Source: Mesorhabditis belari (lineage: Eukaryota > Nematoda > Chromadorea > Rhabditida > Rhabditidae). Taken from it: 64,000 bases of DNA. The notes below the pieces were generated by a model. The model did not search any database. It worked only from the letters and a program-made list of their open reading frames with translations, and had not been told where the DNA came from. The first letter of the stretch is position 1; every line of letters starts with the position of its first letter. Where the stretch lies: assembly GCA_958450365.1 (NCBI GenBank), contig CAUEEP010000939.1, forward strand, positions 1,798,001-1,862,000, in the 5' to 3' direction. The translations under genes and the position numbers were made by a program. Of this stretch, positions 9,841 through 21,620 are shown piece by piece.

Positions 9841-11270
9841 CCAAACCATCTCGTTACTTCCGATTGGCCTCTTCTGGTCTTCCGATTGGCCTCTTCTGGT
9901 CTCGTGGCAGCCACTCTGTGATCCGTATCATCTATCTGTCGTCTGTCCTTCTGGCCACAGAGCCAGCCCATCTAAGTCATCTTCTTCACTTCCACTGGAT
10001 CTCTGAGTCTCGAGAGCTGGCGCATATCCGTACTTCTTAGGTCTTGGTCGAGCTGCGTCTTCCTATTGTACCCGAGGAGGTCTTTCAAGGGCTCGATGCG
10101 TCGTTCTCAGGGCTCGTTCGGTGGTCTGTGTCGTGGCCCAGATACTTTGTCCGTCTTAGATCGTGTCCGTCTTAGATCTTGGTCTTGGTCGAGCTGCGTC
10201 TTCCCATTGTGCCCTAGGAGGTTCCTTTCGAGTAGAGCTACTATAAGTGGTTTTTGTGTGCTCTTTACGTCTATCATTTTTTTGAGATCCCGAAGAGTGA
10301 CACGGATCTCACCTCAAACAAAAGTCTCATGAGAGATTTTTGAGTGACTTGATTGTGGGCCGTGTTAACATTGATTCAGGCAAAGATTTTTTTGGAAAAA
10401 TCAAGGGATCAAGGAATCAAGGGACAAAACATTATTACAAAACTCTCCAATGGCATTATCCTCTCAATTTGACTGTTGCTTAAGCGCAATACTTTGACAG
10501 GATCCGGAATTTGTAGCAAAAATAAAGCAAAACATTCACGAAAAAGTGATTTTTAAATTGGCTGCTGATTAAACTGAATTAAATATCCAAAAATCGATGT
10601 TTTCTTTAAAAACTAATAACGAATTCGAATTCCTCATCCTCGAAAACCCTTGATTGCAAATTTACAGCCCAATTGGCCTCAGGAAAATGCAAAAAGTGCT
10701 TTACACAATGATTTGTCCAAATCCCTAAAGAACATTTGATGTTAAAGCTCAAATTTTGAGGCAAAGATAAGGTTTTAGGCTTTTTTTTTGCTTCTTTAGG
10801 CTTTAGGCTTTCTTGTATTGAATTTTTGCTTTCTTGTATTGAATTTTTGCTTTCTTGTATTGAATTTTCAATCATTGTTTCAAATTATGATTCCCGAATG
10901 TTTAATTAGGGTCATAGGGTGGGGAATGGGGTTGTTTACATGTGTGTGGCTCTATTGCTCACACATGCACTCGAATACTCATCTAAATTGGTCCCATTTG
11001 GGATTTGGGTGAATGGGAAAGGGGAAAGGAGAAAAACTGTGAAAATAAGATATGGTAGCTTTTAGATTTTGTGATGAGAAATCGTCTCACAACATTATTG
11101 AATATCTTTGCTTTGATCAAAGAATTTGAATGGCAGAACTGAACTGAAGATAAAGCTAAAGGTAAGCTATGACTTTAGCTTGTCTTGGCCTTTAGCTTTT
11201 CCCTCTGGAAATATGAACTGAATTGAACGGTCACGTCAAAAATTACGTTCCTGTTTACATTTAATTTACG
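9841..11270. other. No gene recognised
   Basis: 9860-10230 has short direct duplications (CCGATTGGCCTCTTCTGGTC twice; GTCTTAGATC; CGAGCTGCGTCTTCC twice). 10800-10870 has three copies of TTTTTGCTTTCTTGTATTGA. No exon with conserved coding features was found. Confidence 0.4.
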
Positions 11271-11675
11271 TCGCTTTTTCGTCTCATTCTCTCCCCCAAA
11301 TTTCTTTTTAATTTTCGTGAGAATTTGTGTTTGTGGCTTCATTAGTTTCCTATTGACGTACGGTTTTACGACACTGACGCGAAAGTGACGCGGCACGCTA
11401 CCGTAACCCGCACAAAAGTCCTCCTTTCGCCATTCTTTTCATTTTTGCCTCGCTTTTTCGTCTCATTCTCTCCCCAAATTACTTTGTAATTTGTTTTTTT
11501 GATTTTTCGAGAAAACTTTTGTTTGTGGCTTCGTTAGAATCCTATTGACGTACGATTTTACGAGACTGGCGCGAAAGTGGCGCAGCGCGCTTTCTAAAGA
11601 GTGGATACGCACCGTACTCCTACTCCGCACATACTCCGCACAAAAGTTCTCCTTTTGCCATTCTTTTCATTTTCC
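11271..11675. repeat. Tandem duplication of a ~180-225 bp block
   Basis: Copy 1 (11271-11447) and copy 2 (11450-11675) both begin TCGCTTTTTCGTCTCATTCT. Both then carry GTTTGTGGCTTC, TCCTATTGACGTACG, the CGCGAAAGT.GCG motif and CATTCTTTTCATTTT in the same order. Copy 2 has an extra ~40 bp with TACTCCGCACA repeats. Confidence 0.8.
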
Positions 11676-13069
11676 AATTCCATGATGAAATCGTGAAGTT
11701 TGCCCGTTTTTTTTATGTCAAATTCTGCATAAGTTTTCTACTCGCTTTTGTAAAATCTATTATGTTTTTGTAGCGCGTTTTAAGTTTCCCTTCCTCCCCA
11801 CATTTCCTTCCTGTTATATTGTTCCGTGCGTGTTTTCTGTTTAAAATTTTAAAATTGTTTTTGTTTCATTTCTCTCGGCTTCCTTCTACTCCATTATCTT
11901 CGAATCTTTTTACGTGATGCATAACTTTAGCTTAACCAATTACTTTTCTACTAAAACATACAAAATCTACTAAATCAAATAAGCGCAATCTTTTTGGGTT
12001 TTGTGTCTAATTATTTTCGAAAAAGGATTGGTGAGTAAAGAAGTATGGGGTAAGGCTAAATGGCTACTAACTTTCTCACCTTTTTGGGTTTGGAGTTTTG
12101 CTCTCGTTCTTTTGGATTTGATATTTCTTGTCACGCGGTTTCTTTTCTTTTCATCTTCCTGTTTTGTTTCTTTTTGCTGTTTTTATAATGGATATCATTG
12201 CCTTTTCATTCTATACTAATAAACCGTAAAATTATAAATCCTATCTACTTTAAACTACCTTTAATGTTCTAAATTCTGTTTAGATAGCTGGTCTAACATT
12301 ATAGAAAGAATTTGCTAATGTTTGTGTTGCCATCGTCAATCCGTCAATCCGCCCTTATCACGAGCGTTAACCTTATGCTGGATGTTGCGTGTTCTTGTTA
12401 TGTTGTGAGCATTTTAGGGAAACCCATTTAATCTTTTGTGCTATTCGGCCATTCTGGAACAAAATCATCCCCGATGATAAGGCTAAAGCGGATCACATCC
12501 CGAACTGAATATACTGGGGTGAAATATGGGCTGGGACTTAATCCAGATAAGCCGTGATGTGATAGTCGATTGTTTTGCTGTAGCTACTTTGCCTTTCTAC
12601 AAGGCAAAGTTTCTTGCCTTTCGGCGTTCTCTCCTGCTGTGACCCAATATCTCAATTGATTCCATCGGTTTATGAAAGGAAAGCATAGATGGCAGAAACA
12701 GAACACTCACAGTGAGGGGGGACAACAACACGAGAAGAGGCCATCTGTGAAGGAGGACTATTAGGGAAAGGGAAATTGGGTCAAAAGCTCCGCCCATCGC
12801 TGCACGCACTATTCTATGATGGACTCTGGACCTAGCCAAGGCAAGCCACGCACCCCTGCACCCAGCAAGGGGTGACCGAGTGGCGACAGTTCAGCCCACT
12901 CTCAACGCCTTGGCAAACCTCCAGCTCTCTAGGTCAGCCCAACCCTCCCTCCCCCACTGCCTATTCTAGATCTTTCCCTTATCCCATTCTTTCTTCTCTT
13001 TGACCGATTCCTGTCCCTGCCTGCCATTGTCTCAGCCTCTCTAATTACATGCTAACTCTTGCTAGAGCA
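11676..13069. other. No gene recognised
   Basis: Two ORFs over 70 codons (12001-12219 on plus, 12597-12839 on minus) show no family resemblance and no splice context. I treat this stretch as non-coding. Confidence 0.4.
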
Positions 13070-13253
13070 TTAGGTTGGCGAATAAGTTTTTTCGTTCCTT
13101 TTCGTATTTCCGTTTAAAAATAACAAATTAATCAATTAACTTATGTTTTGCTCTAAATAAAAAATGTTTATTGTTCAATTTCTCATCTTTGTAAGGCAAT
13201 TTGGGCTCAGTTTCTAGCAAATTCGAGAGTGAAAGACACGTCCACCAACCTAA
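13070..13253. mobile_element. Short deletion derivative of the mariner-type MITE
   Basis: Begins TTAGGTTGGCGAATAAGTTT and ends CCACCAACCTAA. The internal sequence (TTTTGCTCTAAATAAAAAAT, AGCAAATTCGAGAGTGAAAG) matches the left part of the 521-bp copies. No clean TA duplication is visible. Confidence 0.75.
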
Positions 13254-13340
13254 TCTCTTGCTTGTGCTTTGTACTTTGTTATAGTCAACTTTTCAGTTGT
13301 CAACAGTTTTGTGAATGACTCTTAAAACTATCTTTAAAAG

Positions 13341-13620
13341 CACATAATCCACTACTTGCAACACTTACTGGACAGCTTTAGATACATCCTAGACTCTGCA
13401 TAGAACAAGCAACACCTCAACGTTTCAGTTAATAAAGTAAAGTAAGGAATGGCAAAGAAAGATTTCCGGGAAGGGGATTGAACCATCGACCTTTTGCTGG
13501 GCAGAGCAGTTAAAACTCATCCTAGGCTCTTGAGGGTAACTACCTAGTTGAGGTGTTGCTTGTTCTATGCAGAGTCTAGGATGTATATAAAGCTGTACAG
13601 TAAGTGCTGTAAGTAGTAGA
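13341..13620. mobile_element. Foldback element with a tRNA-like loop
   Basis: The left arm 13341-13421 (…CATCCTAGACTCTGCATAGA and onward) is the near-perfect complement of the right arm 13547-13620. The loop holds, on the minus strand, a tRNA-like segment (about 13546-13455) with B-box-like GGTCGATGGTTCAATCCCC. The flank GAATGGCAAAGAAAG is shared with the tRNA-like copy at 43380-43466. Confidence 0.75.
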
Positions 13621-14365
13621 TCTAACAGCAATTCAATCAGCCAACATCTCTAACAAAGTTCACGATTCTTTGTCTGTCAGTCGAAATTAGCTGAAAGACT
13701 TGATTAATGGTTGTTTCGTGGTTCTCTTTTGGGGTAAATTGTGAATCGGGAAGGGTTCCCTGCAGTTTCCCCGATCTTTCCCCCGATCTTTCCCATTGAT
13801 ATCGCAAAACTCCACGTTAAAGTCAAGGCTATGTCCTAGTCAAGGCTAAGCCCAAGCAAGTCTAATCCTTTCTTTCGAAATGATCAAGATAAAGTGCACC
13901 AGAAGAGGTGTGTTTACAATGCACAAAGTACGCTCAATCTGTTTCCTAACCTATTTGGCTTTGATCAATCAAATAGCTCAATCAAATAGCTCTTTTTCTC
14001 AAGAACAATAAAATATCGAGTCTTTTTTTATTTTCCTCTTTTCCTTTTTTGAATTCTGAATTCGAAATGATCTTCAAACATTCACTTTTTTCTATATTTA
14101 CTATTGATTTCAACGTTTTTATATATATTAATGTTGTTTTATATATATTAATGTTGATTTTATATATTAAACGATGTTTAATATATAAAATGTTTACATA
14201 TTACATTACTTTGTACTTGTTTACTTGTTTACATATTACATTTTACGTATTTGACAGTTTAGTTTTAATTTTATAGGACTTTTTGATGTTTTCGTGTTAC
14301 AGTTTAGTTTTAATGTGAAATGTTTTAATGTTTTAATGTTTTAATGTTTTAATGTTAACTTTTAC

Positions 14366-14422
14366 AGGGCTAGTTGCCGCATTTCCACCGGATTTTTGTC
14401 ACAACATTTGAAGAACAATATG
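14366..14422 (+). other. Candidate alternative first exon ending in ATG
   Basis: Acceptor CTTTTACAG is followed by a 57-nt exon whose last three bases are ATG, then donor GTGAGTTG. Spliced to 16073 it would give the same protein start (M|ARQAS) as the exon ending at 16003, which also ends ATG|GTGAGT. This pattern suggests a 5' UTR exon carrying the start codon at its 3' edge. Confidence 0.5.
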
Positions 14423-14823
14423 GTGAGTTGTTTTTACGTTTTGACTCTTTACGATAATAGTAGAGGCAAAGTATGATTCATTTTATGCCACTTTATGCTA
14501 TTTTATACCACTTTATGCCACTTTATGCCATTTTATGCCATTTTATGCCATCAGTCAGCATTTCCAACAAAGTTCATGATTGTAGTTGTAAGCCTACAAA
14601 GCTGGGGCTAAAATTATAGGATGTAAAAGCCAGATTAGGATTCAGTGCTATAAAACTTTGCAAAGCTTCGTTTCTAAACTAATAAGTAGAAACTAAAACT
14701 AACGGAGTCAGGATTCGCAGTCAAGATTCGCAGTCAAGATTCGCTTTTCTTAACACCCAGGATTCGACTTTCTTTCTTTTTTCAGTCAGATTTTGAATAG
14801 TCCGCGGTTTGCTTTAGTTAGAG

Positions 14824-14993
14824 CTCCTTAAGAAGCCGTCACACGCTTACACAACGACTGCTTCACAACAGAAATTTTGACAAGAGTGGGACACGAACTT
14901 GAGGGGGAAAAGTGCAATAGTTTGGTAGTCTAGCAGACTATCCACTAGACCATCGAAGCAGTTGTTCGGGGAAGGGCTTACTTCTTAAGGAGT
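14824..14993. mobile_element. Foldback element with a tRNA-like loop
   Basis: Outer arms CTCCTTAAGAAG and CTTCTTAAGGAG and inner arms ACAACGACTGCTTC and GAAGCAGTTGT enclose a minus-strand tRNA-like sequence. That sequence has TTCGATGGTCTAGTGGATAG (A-box-like) and AAGTTCGTGTCCCACTC (B-box-like). Confidence 0.65.
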
Positions 14994-15235
14994 CCGAAAT
15001 TAGCTTATAAGGAGCGAGAAAGGTGATTTTCTATGTCAAATAGAGATTTTCTTTGCTTTGCTCGTGTTTGAGAAGCTTTCTATAAAGAAATATAGCTTTC
15101 TATATATAGCTTTCTATATTTCTATAAGATTCAAGATCCCTATGGCGGGCTCTATAAGATGGAGTTGTCAAAAGGAAAAATGCCAGCTTGATTCGGTGCC
15201 TTTCCCTTGTAAGAAATGAAAGATTGATTGATTGA

Positions 15236-15340
15236 TCGTTCGTTCGTTCGTTCGTTCGTTCGTTCGTTCGTTCGTTCGTTCGTTCGTTCGTTCGTTCGTT
15301 CGTTCGTTCCGTCGTTCGTTCGTTCGTTCGTTCAACGTTC
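15236..15340. repeat. (CGTT)n tetranucleotide microsatellite
   Basis: About 25 copies of CGTT with one CCGT interruption. It is open in several frames, giving meaningless R-S-F-V or N-E-R-T periodic peptides. Confidence 0.95.
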
Positions 15341-16000
15341 GACAAAGATACACAATCGTTCAACGATCCATCCTTTTAACATTTTTACTCAAATCGATAC
15401 AATCAACTTCTTTTTCTAGCCCCAGATCATTTTTGGCATTACAAGAGTAGTGGGATGACCCAGAGGCAAGTGAGCGCACCATTCCACTCATTTCCCCATT
15501 GGCCATTCCAATTCTCTCACTTTTCTCTATTCTTTCTTTTTCCCGGAATCTTCGATGACCTCTGGGCCTTTTTTGGGATCTCTTCCAGTGACCTTCCACA
15601 CCAATTCTCTAAAGACTACCCTTGTCTCTAGTAATCTCTAGTTTCTAACCTCCCCTCTCTAACTAAGCTGTTCTCTAGGTGCCCAGGATCTCTGGGTGCC
15701 CTTGTCTCTTCTCTTTCTCCACCCTTCTTGTCTATTCGTTTCCTCTTTCTCCCAATCTCTCCAACCAGGGTACTCTAGCCTCTCAAACCCTCTTTCTCAA
15801 TCCCTAGCTATTGCACTGACCTCTACCCATCTGCTCTCTCTAAAGGACGCCATCTCTGCTTCCAAAAAGGACGCTCTTGGCCCATTGCCAGTCATTTCTT
15901 TCCCCTTTCGTCTAAAGAGACACCATTTCAGCCCCTCACCCCTTTACGCCTCTCTTTTCCCTAACACCGTAACTGATTCCCGTTTTTTTTACGCTGAGTC

Positions 16001-19000
16001 ATGGTGAGTTTTAAAATTTTCACTGAATTTCACTGAAAATAGCTTATATTTTTTTGAAATCTGAATTCCTAGGCCCGACAAGCTTCGAGGAGTACATCCC
16101 GCAGTCGCAAGAATGGCAGCAAGTCGCCAGCTCGCAGCAAAAAGGTTTGACATGGGATTTTGAGAGGATTTATGTTTCAGCTATCAATTTATATTTAAGC
16201 TATCAATTTACATTTAAGCTAACTGTATTAAATTCTTACAGTAACTGTAGCTAACTAATTCTTATCAATTTTGGTACTTATTCTTTTCTCTTTCATCGAA
16301 AAGACTGTCTTCTCCTAGCCTTATCCCAGAGAAACCTATCTATTATCTAGTGAATGGTGAATTGGAGTAAGTTTTCGTGAAAGAAGACTGTAAAAAACTA
16401 ACTTTTCGGATTAGTATCGGATCGTATTTCGGATCGTATTTAGTATTGATGAGTACAGTGGCTTCTCTTGAGTCAAGTGCTTTCTAAAAGCTACCTAAAA
16501 GCTCTAAAAGTTTGGGGGAAAGTTACCGTACGGTAAAGCTAGCTTTACGTAAAGTTAGCTTTACGTGAAGCTAGAACTACCGTACCCCTACCGTTAGCTA
16601 AAGCTACCGTACTCTATCGTAAACTAAAGCTACCGTATCCCTATAGTAAACTAAAGCTACCGTACTCTATCATAAACTAAAGCTACCGTACTCTATCGTA
16701 AACTAAAGCTACCGTACTCTATCATGAACTAAAGCTACCGTACTCTATCGTAAACTAAAGCTACCGTACTCTATCATAAACTAAAGCTACCGTACTCTAT
16801 CATAAACTAAAGCTACCGTACCCTATCGTAAACTAAAGCTACCGTACCCCTACTGTACCTCTACCGTACCTCTACCATATTCTTTTTATTGTAAAATCTA
16901 AATCAACTGAACTTGTTATATCGCTGAAAAGCTCGAGTTTAGTTTAAGCAAGATTTAGCTAGCTAAGATTACGGTAGCTTTAAAAAACGATTAAATAAAG
17001 AAAACTTTTCACCCTTACCAGTCCAAAGAATTTCTTTTTTCGTTCTGTAAACAGAGATGAGATATAAAGCCAAAAGTTTGTCCCCAGGGGTAGTTGGAAC
17101 AAGGACAGATCAAAAACTTGTGCCCCGCCGGGACCCGAACCCGCGACCTTTCGCTGACCGAGTAACTGTGCTAACCACTACACCACAGGCAACTTGATTT
17201 CCCTTACTTCAGTGGGGGTTAACTTCCCTCCTCTCTGGACGAGACGGTTCGTCGTCTGTGTCGTCCAGGGAAGAGGGAAGTTAACTCCCTCTAGAGTAAG
17301 GCGGATCAAGAGCGTTGTGGTGTAATGTTTAGCAGAGTTATGCGATGGGCGAGAGGTCGCGGGTTCCAGTCCCGGCGGCGCCTTGGTCGCAGAAACGATT
17401 GATCGTTTGTCTAAAAGTCTCTATTTTGTACTGATCTTGTCACTTTTTTGGCTACAAATCATAAAGAACCTTGATTTAAATCTAATTATTCAATAAAGTA
17501 CACAAAATTTTCGATTCAGTCACCGGCCAAGCGCACTACATCGAAATCGCCGGCCCGTAGCCGCTCGACCAGCCGTGGAAGAGCTACACAAAAGGTTTGC
17601 GAGTTAAAATGGATTCAATTTCTTTAAAATTTATTCTATTTCTTATCTAAGATAGTCTTTTATCTTTAATAGATAGATTTTCTTTGTTTTAACCTTTACT
17701 TCTAGTCATTTGCAGTCATTGGAATTGGCCTAATGAGCTAATGACTTTCGAGAGCTTCTTTAGGAGTTAAAATTAAAGTTATAGCTTTAAATTAACTAAA
17801 AATCGTATAAATAACATAGCAGATAGATATAAAATATCAAATAGGACTAGATAGATATCAAGTTTTAAGCAAAAAATAAGATCCTGACTGATTTAGTTAT
17901 AGCTTTATTCTTTGAAGGGATTTGAAGAGTTTTTGACAGGCTAAAAGGTCAAAAAAAGGTTTATTTAGAGTATTGGAACCGTATTGGAACCGTATTGGAA
18001 CTGTAAAAGGAACCGTATTGGAACCGTATTGGAACCGTAAAAGGAACCGTATTGGAACCGTAAAAGGAACCGTATTGGAACCGTAAAAGAAACCGTATTG
18101 GAACCGTAAAAGGAACCGTATTGGAACCGTATTGGAACCGTAAAAGGAACCGTATTGGAACCGTATTGGAACCGTAAAAGGAACCGTATTGGAACCGTAA
18201 AAGGAACCGTATTGGAACCGTATTGGAACCGTAAAAGGAACCGTATTGGAACCGTATTGGAACCGTAAAAGGAACCGTATTGGAACCGTAAAAGGAACCG
18301 TATTGGAACCGTAAAAGGAACCGTATTGGAACCGTAAAAGGAACCGTATTGGAACCGTAAAAGGAACCGTATTGGAACCGTATTGGAACCGTATTGGAAC
18401 CGTAAAAGGAACCGTATTGGAACCGTATTGGAACCGTAAAAGGAACCGTATTGGAACCGTAAAAGGAACCGTATTGGAACCGTATTGGAACCGTAAAAGG
18501 AACCGTATTGGAACCGTAAAAGGAACCTTATTGGAACCTAAATAAAAGGATAAGGATAAGAATAAGAATAAGAATCAGAATATTATAATATGATTATATT
18601 ATTATATTATCACATTATCAAATGCGTCCCACCTCGAATTTTTAGCGTTCCACCTCGAAAACCCGGACTCCATCAAAGACGAGAACCCCAGCAAAGACTC
18701 CGGCAAAGACTCCAGCAAAGACTCCGGCCAAAACTCCGGCAAAAAAAGTGACCCCGGCTCGCTCAGCCAGCAGGTATTATTAAATATCTAAAGCTATTAT
18801 ATTAATATCGAGTTTTAGTTTTAGAATCCCAATTTCCAGATCGACTTCTCGTTCTCGTACCCAGCAAACCCCGAGCGCTTCGTCGGTGCAACGACAAGCG
18901 CACACCGACTCGGCATTCGACGACATTCGACAACGTGTGCAACGCATTAGAGAGGTTCGAAGAAGCATATAGATATTAGATAGCATAGCATATTAGATCA

Positions 19001-21117
19001 AAATACTGTTGAATAAGTTCCCATTTAGGAAATCGTTGAAAATCTAGTCTCTAGCCTGGTTTTGACATTTGATACGCGTCCCGCCATTTTGCCATTGGCA
19101 ATCTAACTTTAAGCTCAAATTTCTTGGTGTTGGGCTGTTCAATTTAAATGGTTTTTATACTAATCGATAGAGAAAGACTTGGCTGATAAGCCCCGCCCCT
19201 TTGCCATTGGCAATCTAACATTGGCAAAACTTTGTACTCAAATTTCTTGGTGTTGGGCTGTTCAATTTAAATAGTTTTTATATCAATCGATAGCGAAAGA
19301 CTTGGCGCATCTAATGATATTAAAAATATATAAATTGGACAACCCAACACCAAGAACGCTGCCGATAAAGTTGGACAGCTCAACACCAGGAAATTTGAGC
19401 TTAAAGTTAGATTGTGAATGGCAAAGGAGGCGTATGTCCCATAGGCAAAGGAGGCGTATGTCCCACAATCCTTAAGCCTATCTAGTCATGTTATTGTAGC
19501 ATATTTGACCTATTAGTTGGCTATTCTGAACTAGTTTAAAGCTAAGATAGAATAATTAAATCTAGATTTACTAGAATCTAGACTATAGAGTTAAGCAAAC
19601 ATGAAAAAACCTCTCTTCTACGCTGTGCTTTAACACAAACGCAAACTTTCTGGTGTATCGAAAAGCGTGCGCTAGAAAGGAGCAAAGTTAAAGCAAAGAA
19701 GTAAAGCAGTAAAGCAAAGAAGAGTGCTTTGGCTGATGGCTTTGGCTGATGGCTTTGGCTGATGGCTTTAACTAATTGCTTAGACGATCTGCGAGAGCTT
19801 AAATGATAATTAAATAACATCTACTTGTTATAAAACTAAAAATTTCTCCATCTAAAGTTAGAAAGAAGTTAATTATTAGCAAATTAGCAAGAAAAAGTCG
19901 ATTTATGCGAAATTTTAGGCAGCTCGCTTGGCCCCAGCCAATTCCTCATCGCCACCCCGTTCCTCGTCACAAACAAAGAAGAATGGATCGTGCTCGATTC
20001 TCGGGAAACTCTGCCCACTCACCTGGTGCAAGAACAACGGCCTCTGCCAGTACATCACTGCCAATCAGAAGGTGCGTTTGGATAAGTGCTTTTGATAGCC
20101 TGAATTGATTGCTTTGATAGCCTGAATTGAATCAATTGAGTTGAATCAATTGAATTGAATCTATCAACATCAATTGAATTGAAGTCTATTGAAGCATTAG
20201 GATAGCTAAATAGCTAAATAGCTTAGCTGGGATAGCTAAATAGCTTAGCTGTTAGCTGGGATAGCTAAATAGCTTACAATAACCTTAGCCAGTTATTCCG
20301 TTATCGGTTTAGAGCACTAGCGATTATCCAGGAAACTTCTTACCGCTTCCAATCGCTTCCAATCAACTTATATAGGACACGTCAGCTAAAAATTTGATTT
20401 AAAGCTTGTTGAGTGAGCTAGAGAGGTTCAAACTAGTGAGCTAGAGAGGTTGGGTTGTCACGAGCGCTTTCTGCCTAACTTTGATCTTTCGATTAGATTA
20501 GAAGTTCGATTGGAAGCGGTTAGAAGTTTCCTGGATAACGGCTAATGATCTAAAACCTTTAAAGTTTAATCGCAAGTGAAAACTTGCTCTAATCATTGAA
20601 TTCAATGCAATTGAATAGCTAAATAGCTTACAATAATCTTAGCCAGTTATTCCGTTATCGGTTTAGACCAATTGAATTCAATACAATTACCGTATTCTCT
20701 CTAGTAGCGCACCTTAAGCCTCGCCTAATTTCCTCAAAATCTCGAGAGCCGCTGATCAGAACCTATTGATGTGCGGTCGGAAAATGTAGCTGACGATGAG
20801 ATCTAGTGAGGGATTTGAGTGTTGAGCTTCTGCAGCTTCTGCAGCTTCTGCAGCTTCTGCAAAAGCTTCGAAAATAGTCACCAACTCGGCTCGGCCAACT
20901 ATTAGACAGAATACGGCCAACTATTAGACAGAATAATCGAATTCCATTCTTCCAGGACCTCTTGGCCTCAGTGTTCCTATTGTTGTTCATCGTCGGCCTC
21001 ATCTATTTCATCTTGTACACCGATCCGCTCAAAGCTCGTCAATGGTTGGAGCGACTTCCGGCGAATACGGCCACTTTCTGGAAGAATAAAGTCGTGCCTA
21101 AAGTGAAATTCTGGTAG
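16001..21117 (+). CDS. Basic S/R/T/P-rich protein with C-terminal transmembrane anchor (nuclear-envelope-like, unidentified)
   Basis: ATG 16001-16003 is the last codon of its exon; exons 16073-16144, 17520-17594, 18646-18773, 18840-18954, 19919-20071 and 20956-21117 join in frame to 235 aa. Residues 1-130 are highly basic with SR/RS dipeptides (ARQASRSTSRSRK) and repeated KTPA and SPAK/SPAR units, like the DNA-binding and CDK-site-rich tails of histone H1 or lamin-B-receptor-type proteins. A short helical stretch DSAFDDIRQRVQRIRE follows, then a cysteine-containing linker (SCSILGKLCPLTWCKNNGLC). The last exon encodes one transmembrane segment (DLLASVFLLLFIVGLIYFIL) and a basic tail ending KVKFW. 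The topology suggests a membrane-anchored chromatin- or RNA-binding protein. I do not recognise an orthologue. Introns are swollen by minisatellites, a tRNA-like inverted pair and MITEs. An alternative first exon may lie at 14366-14422. Confidence 0.7.
16600..16870. repeat. 26-bp minisatellite in intron
   Basis: About ten copies of a 26-bp unit built from AAAGCTACCGTACTCTATCG plus TAAACT, with C/T variants. Confidence 0.9.
17112..17390. mobile_element. Inverted pair of tRNA-like sequences around a palindrome
   Basis: The minus strand of 17112-17187 reads as a tRNA-like sequence (GTGGTGTAGTGGTTAGCACA A-box; GGTCGCGGGTTCGGGTCCCG B-box). A diverged copy runs on the plus strand at 17318-17386 (GTGGTGTAATGTTTAGCA; GGTCGCGGGTTCCAGTCCCG). 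Between them lies a palindrome (GGTTAACTTCCCTC...GAGGGAAGTTAACTCC). The anticodon stem does not pair well in either copy, so they are tRNA-derived, not functional tRNA genes. Confidence 0.75.
17965..18535. repeat. 11/22-bp minisatellite in intron
   Basis: About 50 copies alternating ATTGGAACCGT and AAAGGAACCGT over roughly 570 bp, with several runs of the first unit repeated. Confidence 0.95.
19010..19480. mobile_element. Dispersed repeat with internal inverted copies (second copy at 35585-36060)
   Basis: Shares a long stretch with 35755-36060: GAATAAGTTCCCAT, TTTGATACGCGTCCCGCCAT, GCTCAAATTTCTTGGTGTTG, AATCGATAG.GAAAGACTTGG. The CTTGGTGTTGGGCTGTTCAA segment also appears inverted (GGACAACCCAACACCAAG), so the element folds back. 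Non-coding; here it lies in an intron. Confidence 0.75.
20688..20902. mobile_element. TACCGTATT-type palindromic MITE copy (truncated)
   Basis: Reverse complement of most of 33157-33379, including TCGGAAAATGTAGCTGACGA and GGATTTGAGTGTTGAGCTTC. An internal GCTTCTGCA unit has expanded to four copies. It ends about 50 bp before the last exon of the host gene. Confidence 0.8.
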
Positions 21118-21259
21118 ATGGATCTATTATTGGTTCAGTTCATTCAAGAAAATTCAAGAAAATCAAGAAATTCAAGAAATGTTTCAAGAAAAATCTCTCC
21201 TAGATATTTGATGTGTTTTTTGATGAGAAATTTGCATTTGAGAGGCGAAATTTGAGATA

Positions 21260-21620
21260 AAAGTTGCAACAAATTTACGACAAAAGTTGCGTAAGATTTG
21301 CGACGAAATTTGCGACAGATTTGCGACAAAATGGCGACTACAGTACCCGCATAAAGTATTCAGTTAAATTTTTTCAGTAAATTTTTCAGTTAAATTTTTT
21401 CGGAAATTTGTGGCTACAGTACCCGTACTTTTGCGACGAAATTTGCGACAGATTTGCGACAAAATTGCGACTACAGTACCCGGATAAAGTATTCAGCTAA
21501 ATTTTGTCGCAAATTTTGTCAGAAATTTTGTCAGAAATTTTTGTCAGAAATTTTTGTCAGAAATTTTGTCGCAAATTTTGTCAGAAATTTTGTCGCAAGT
21601 TTGCGACTACAGTACTCGGG
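21260..21620. repeat. Repeats built on TTTGCGACAAAATT / AATTTTGTCGCAAA
   Basis: Short units occur in both orientations (GACGAAATTTGCGACAGATT and TTGTCGCAAATTTTGTCAGA), with ACTACAGTACCCG recurring three times. The sequence folds back on itself. It lies downstream of the anchored-protein gene. Confidence 0.7.

Noticed and set aside
15100..15450. Several overlapping ORFs with R-S-F-V or N-E-R-T periodic peptides
   Set aside because: They are translations of the (CGTT)n microsatellite in different frames.
15696..16007. A 103-codon ORF upstream of the anchored-protein gene
   Set aside because: It ends across the ATG|GTGAGT donor in a different frame and is S/L-rich low complexity. Better explained as 5' UTR or intergenic sequence.
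17112..17390. Functional tRNA genes
   Set aside because: A- and B-boxes are good but the acceptor and anticodon stems do not pair properly in either copy. The same holds for the other tRNA-like sequences in the window.
16600..18535. CRISPR-like arrays
   Set aside because: Units are contiguous tandem repeats without unique spacers, in an animal intron.
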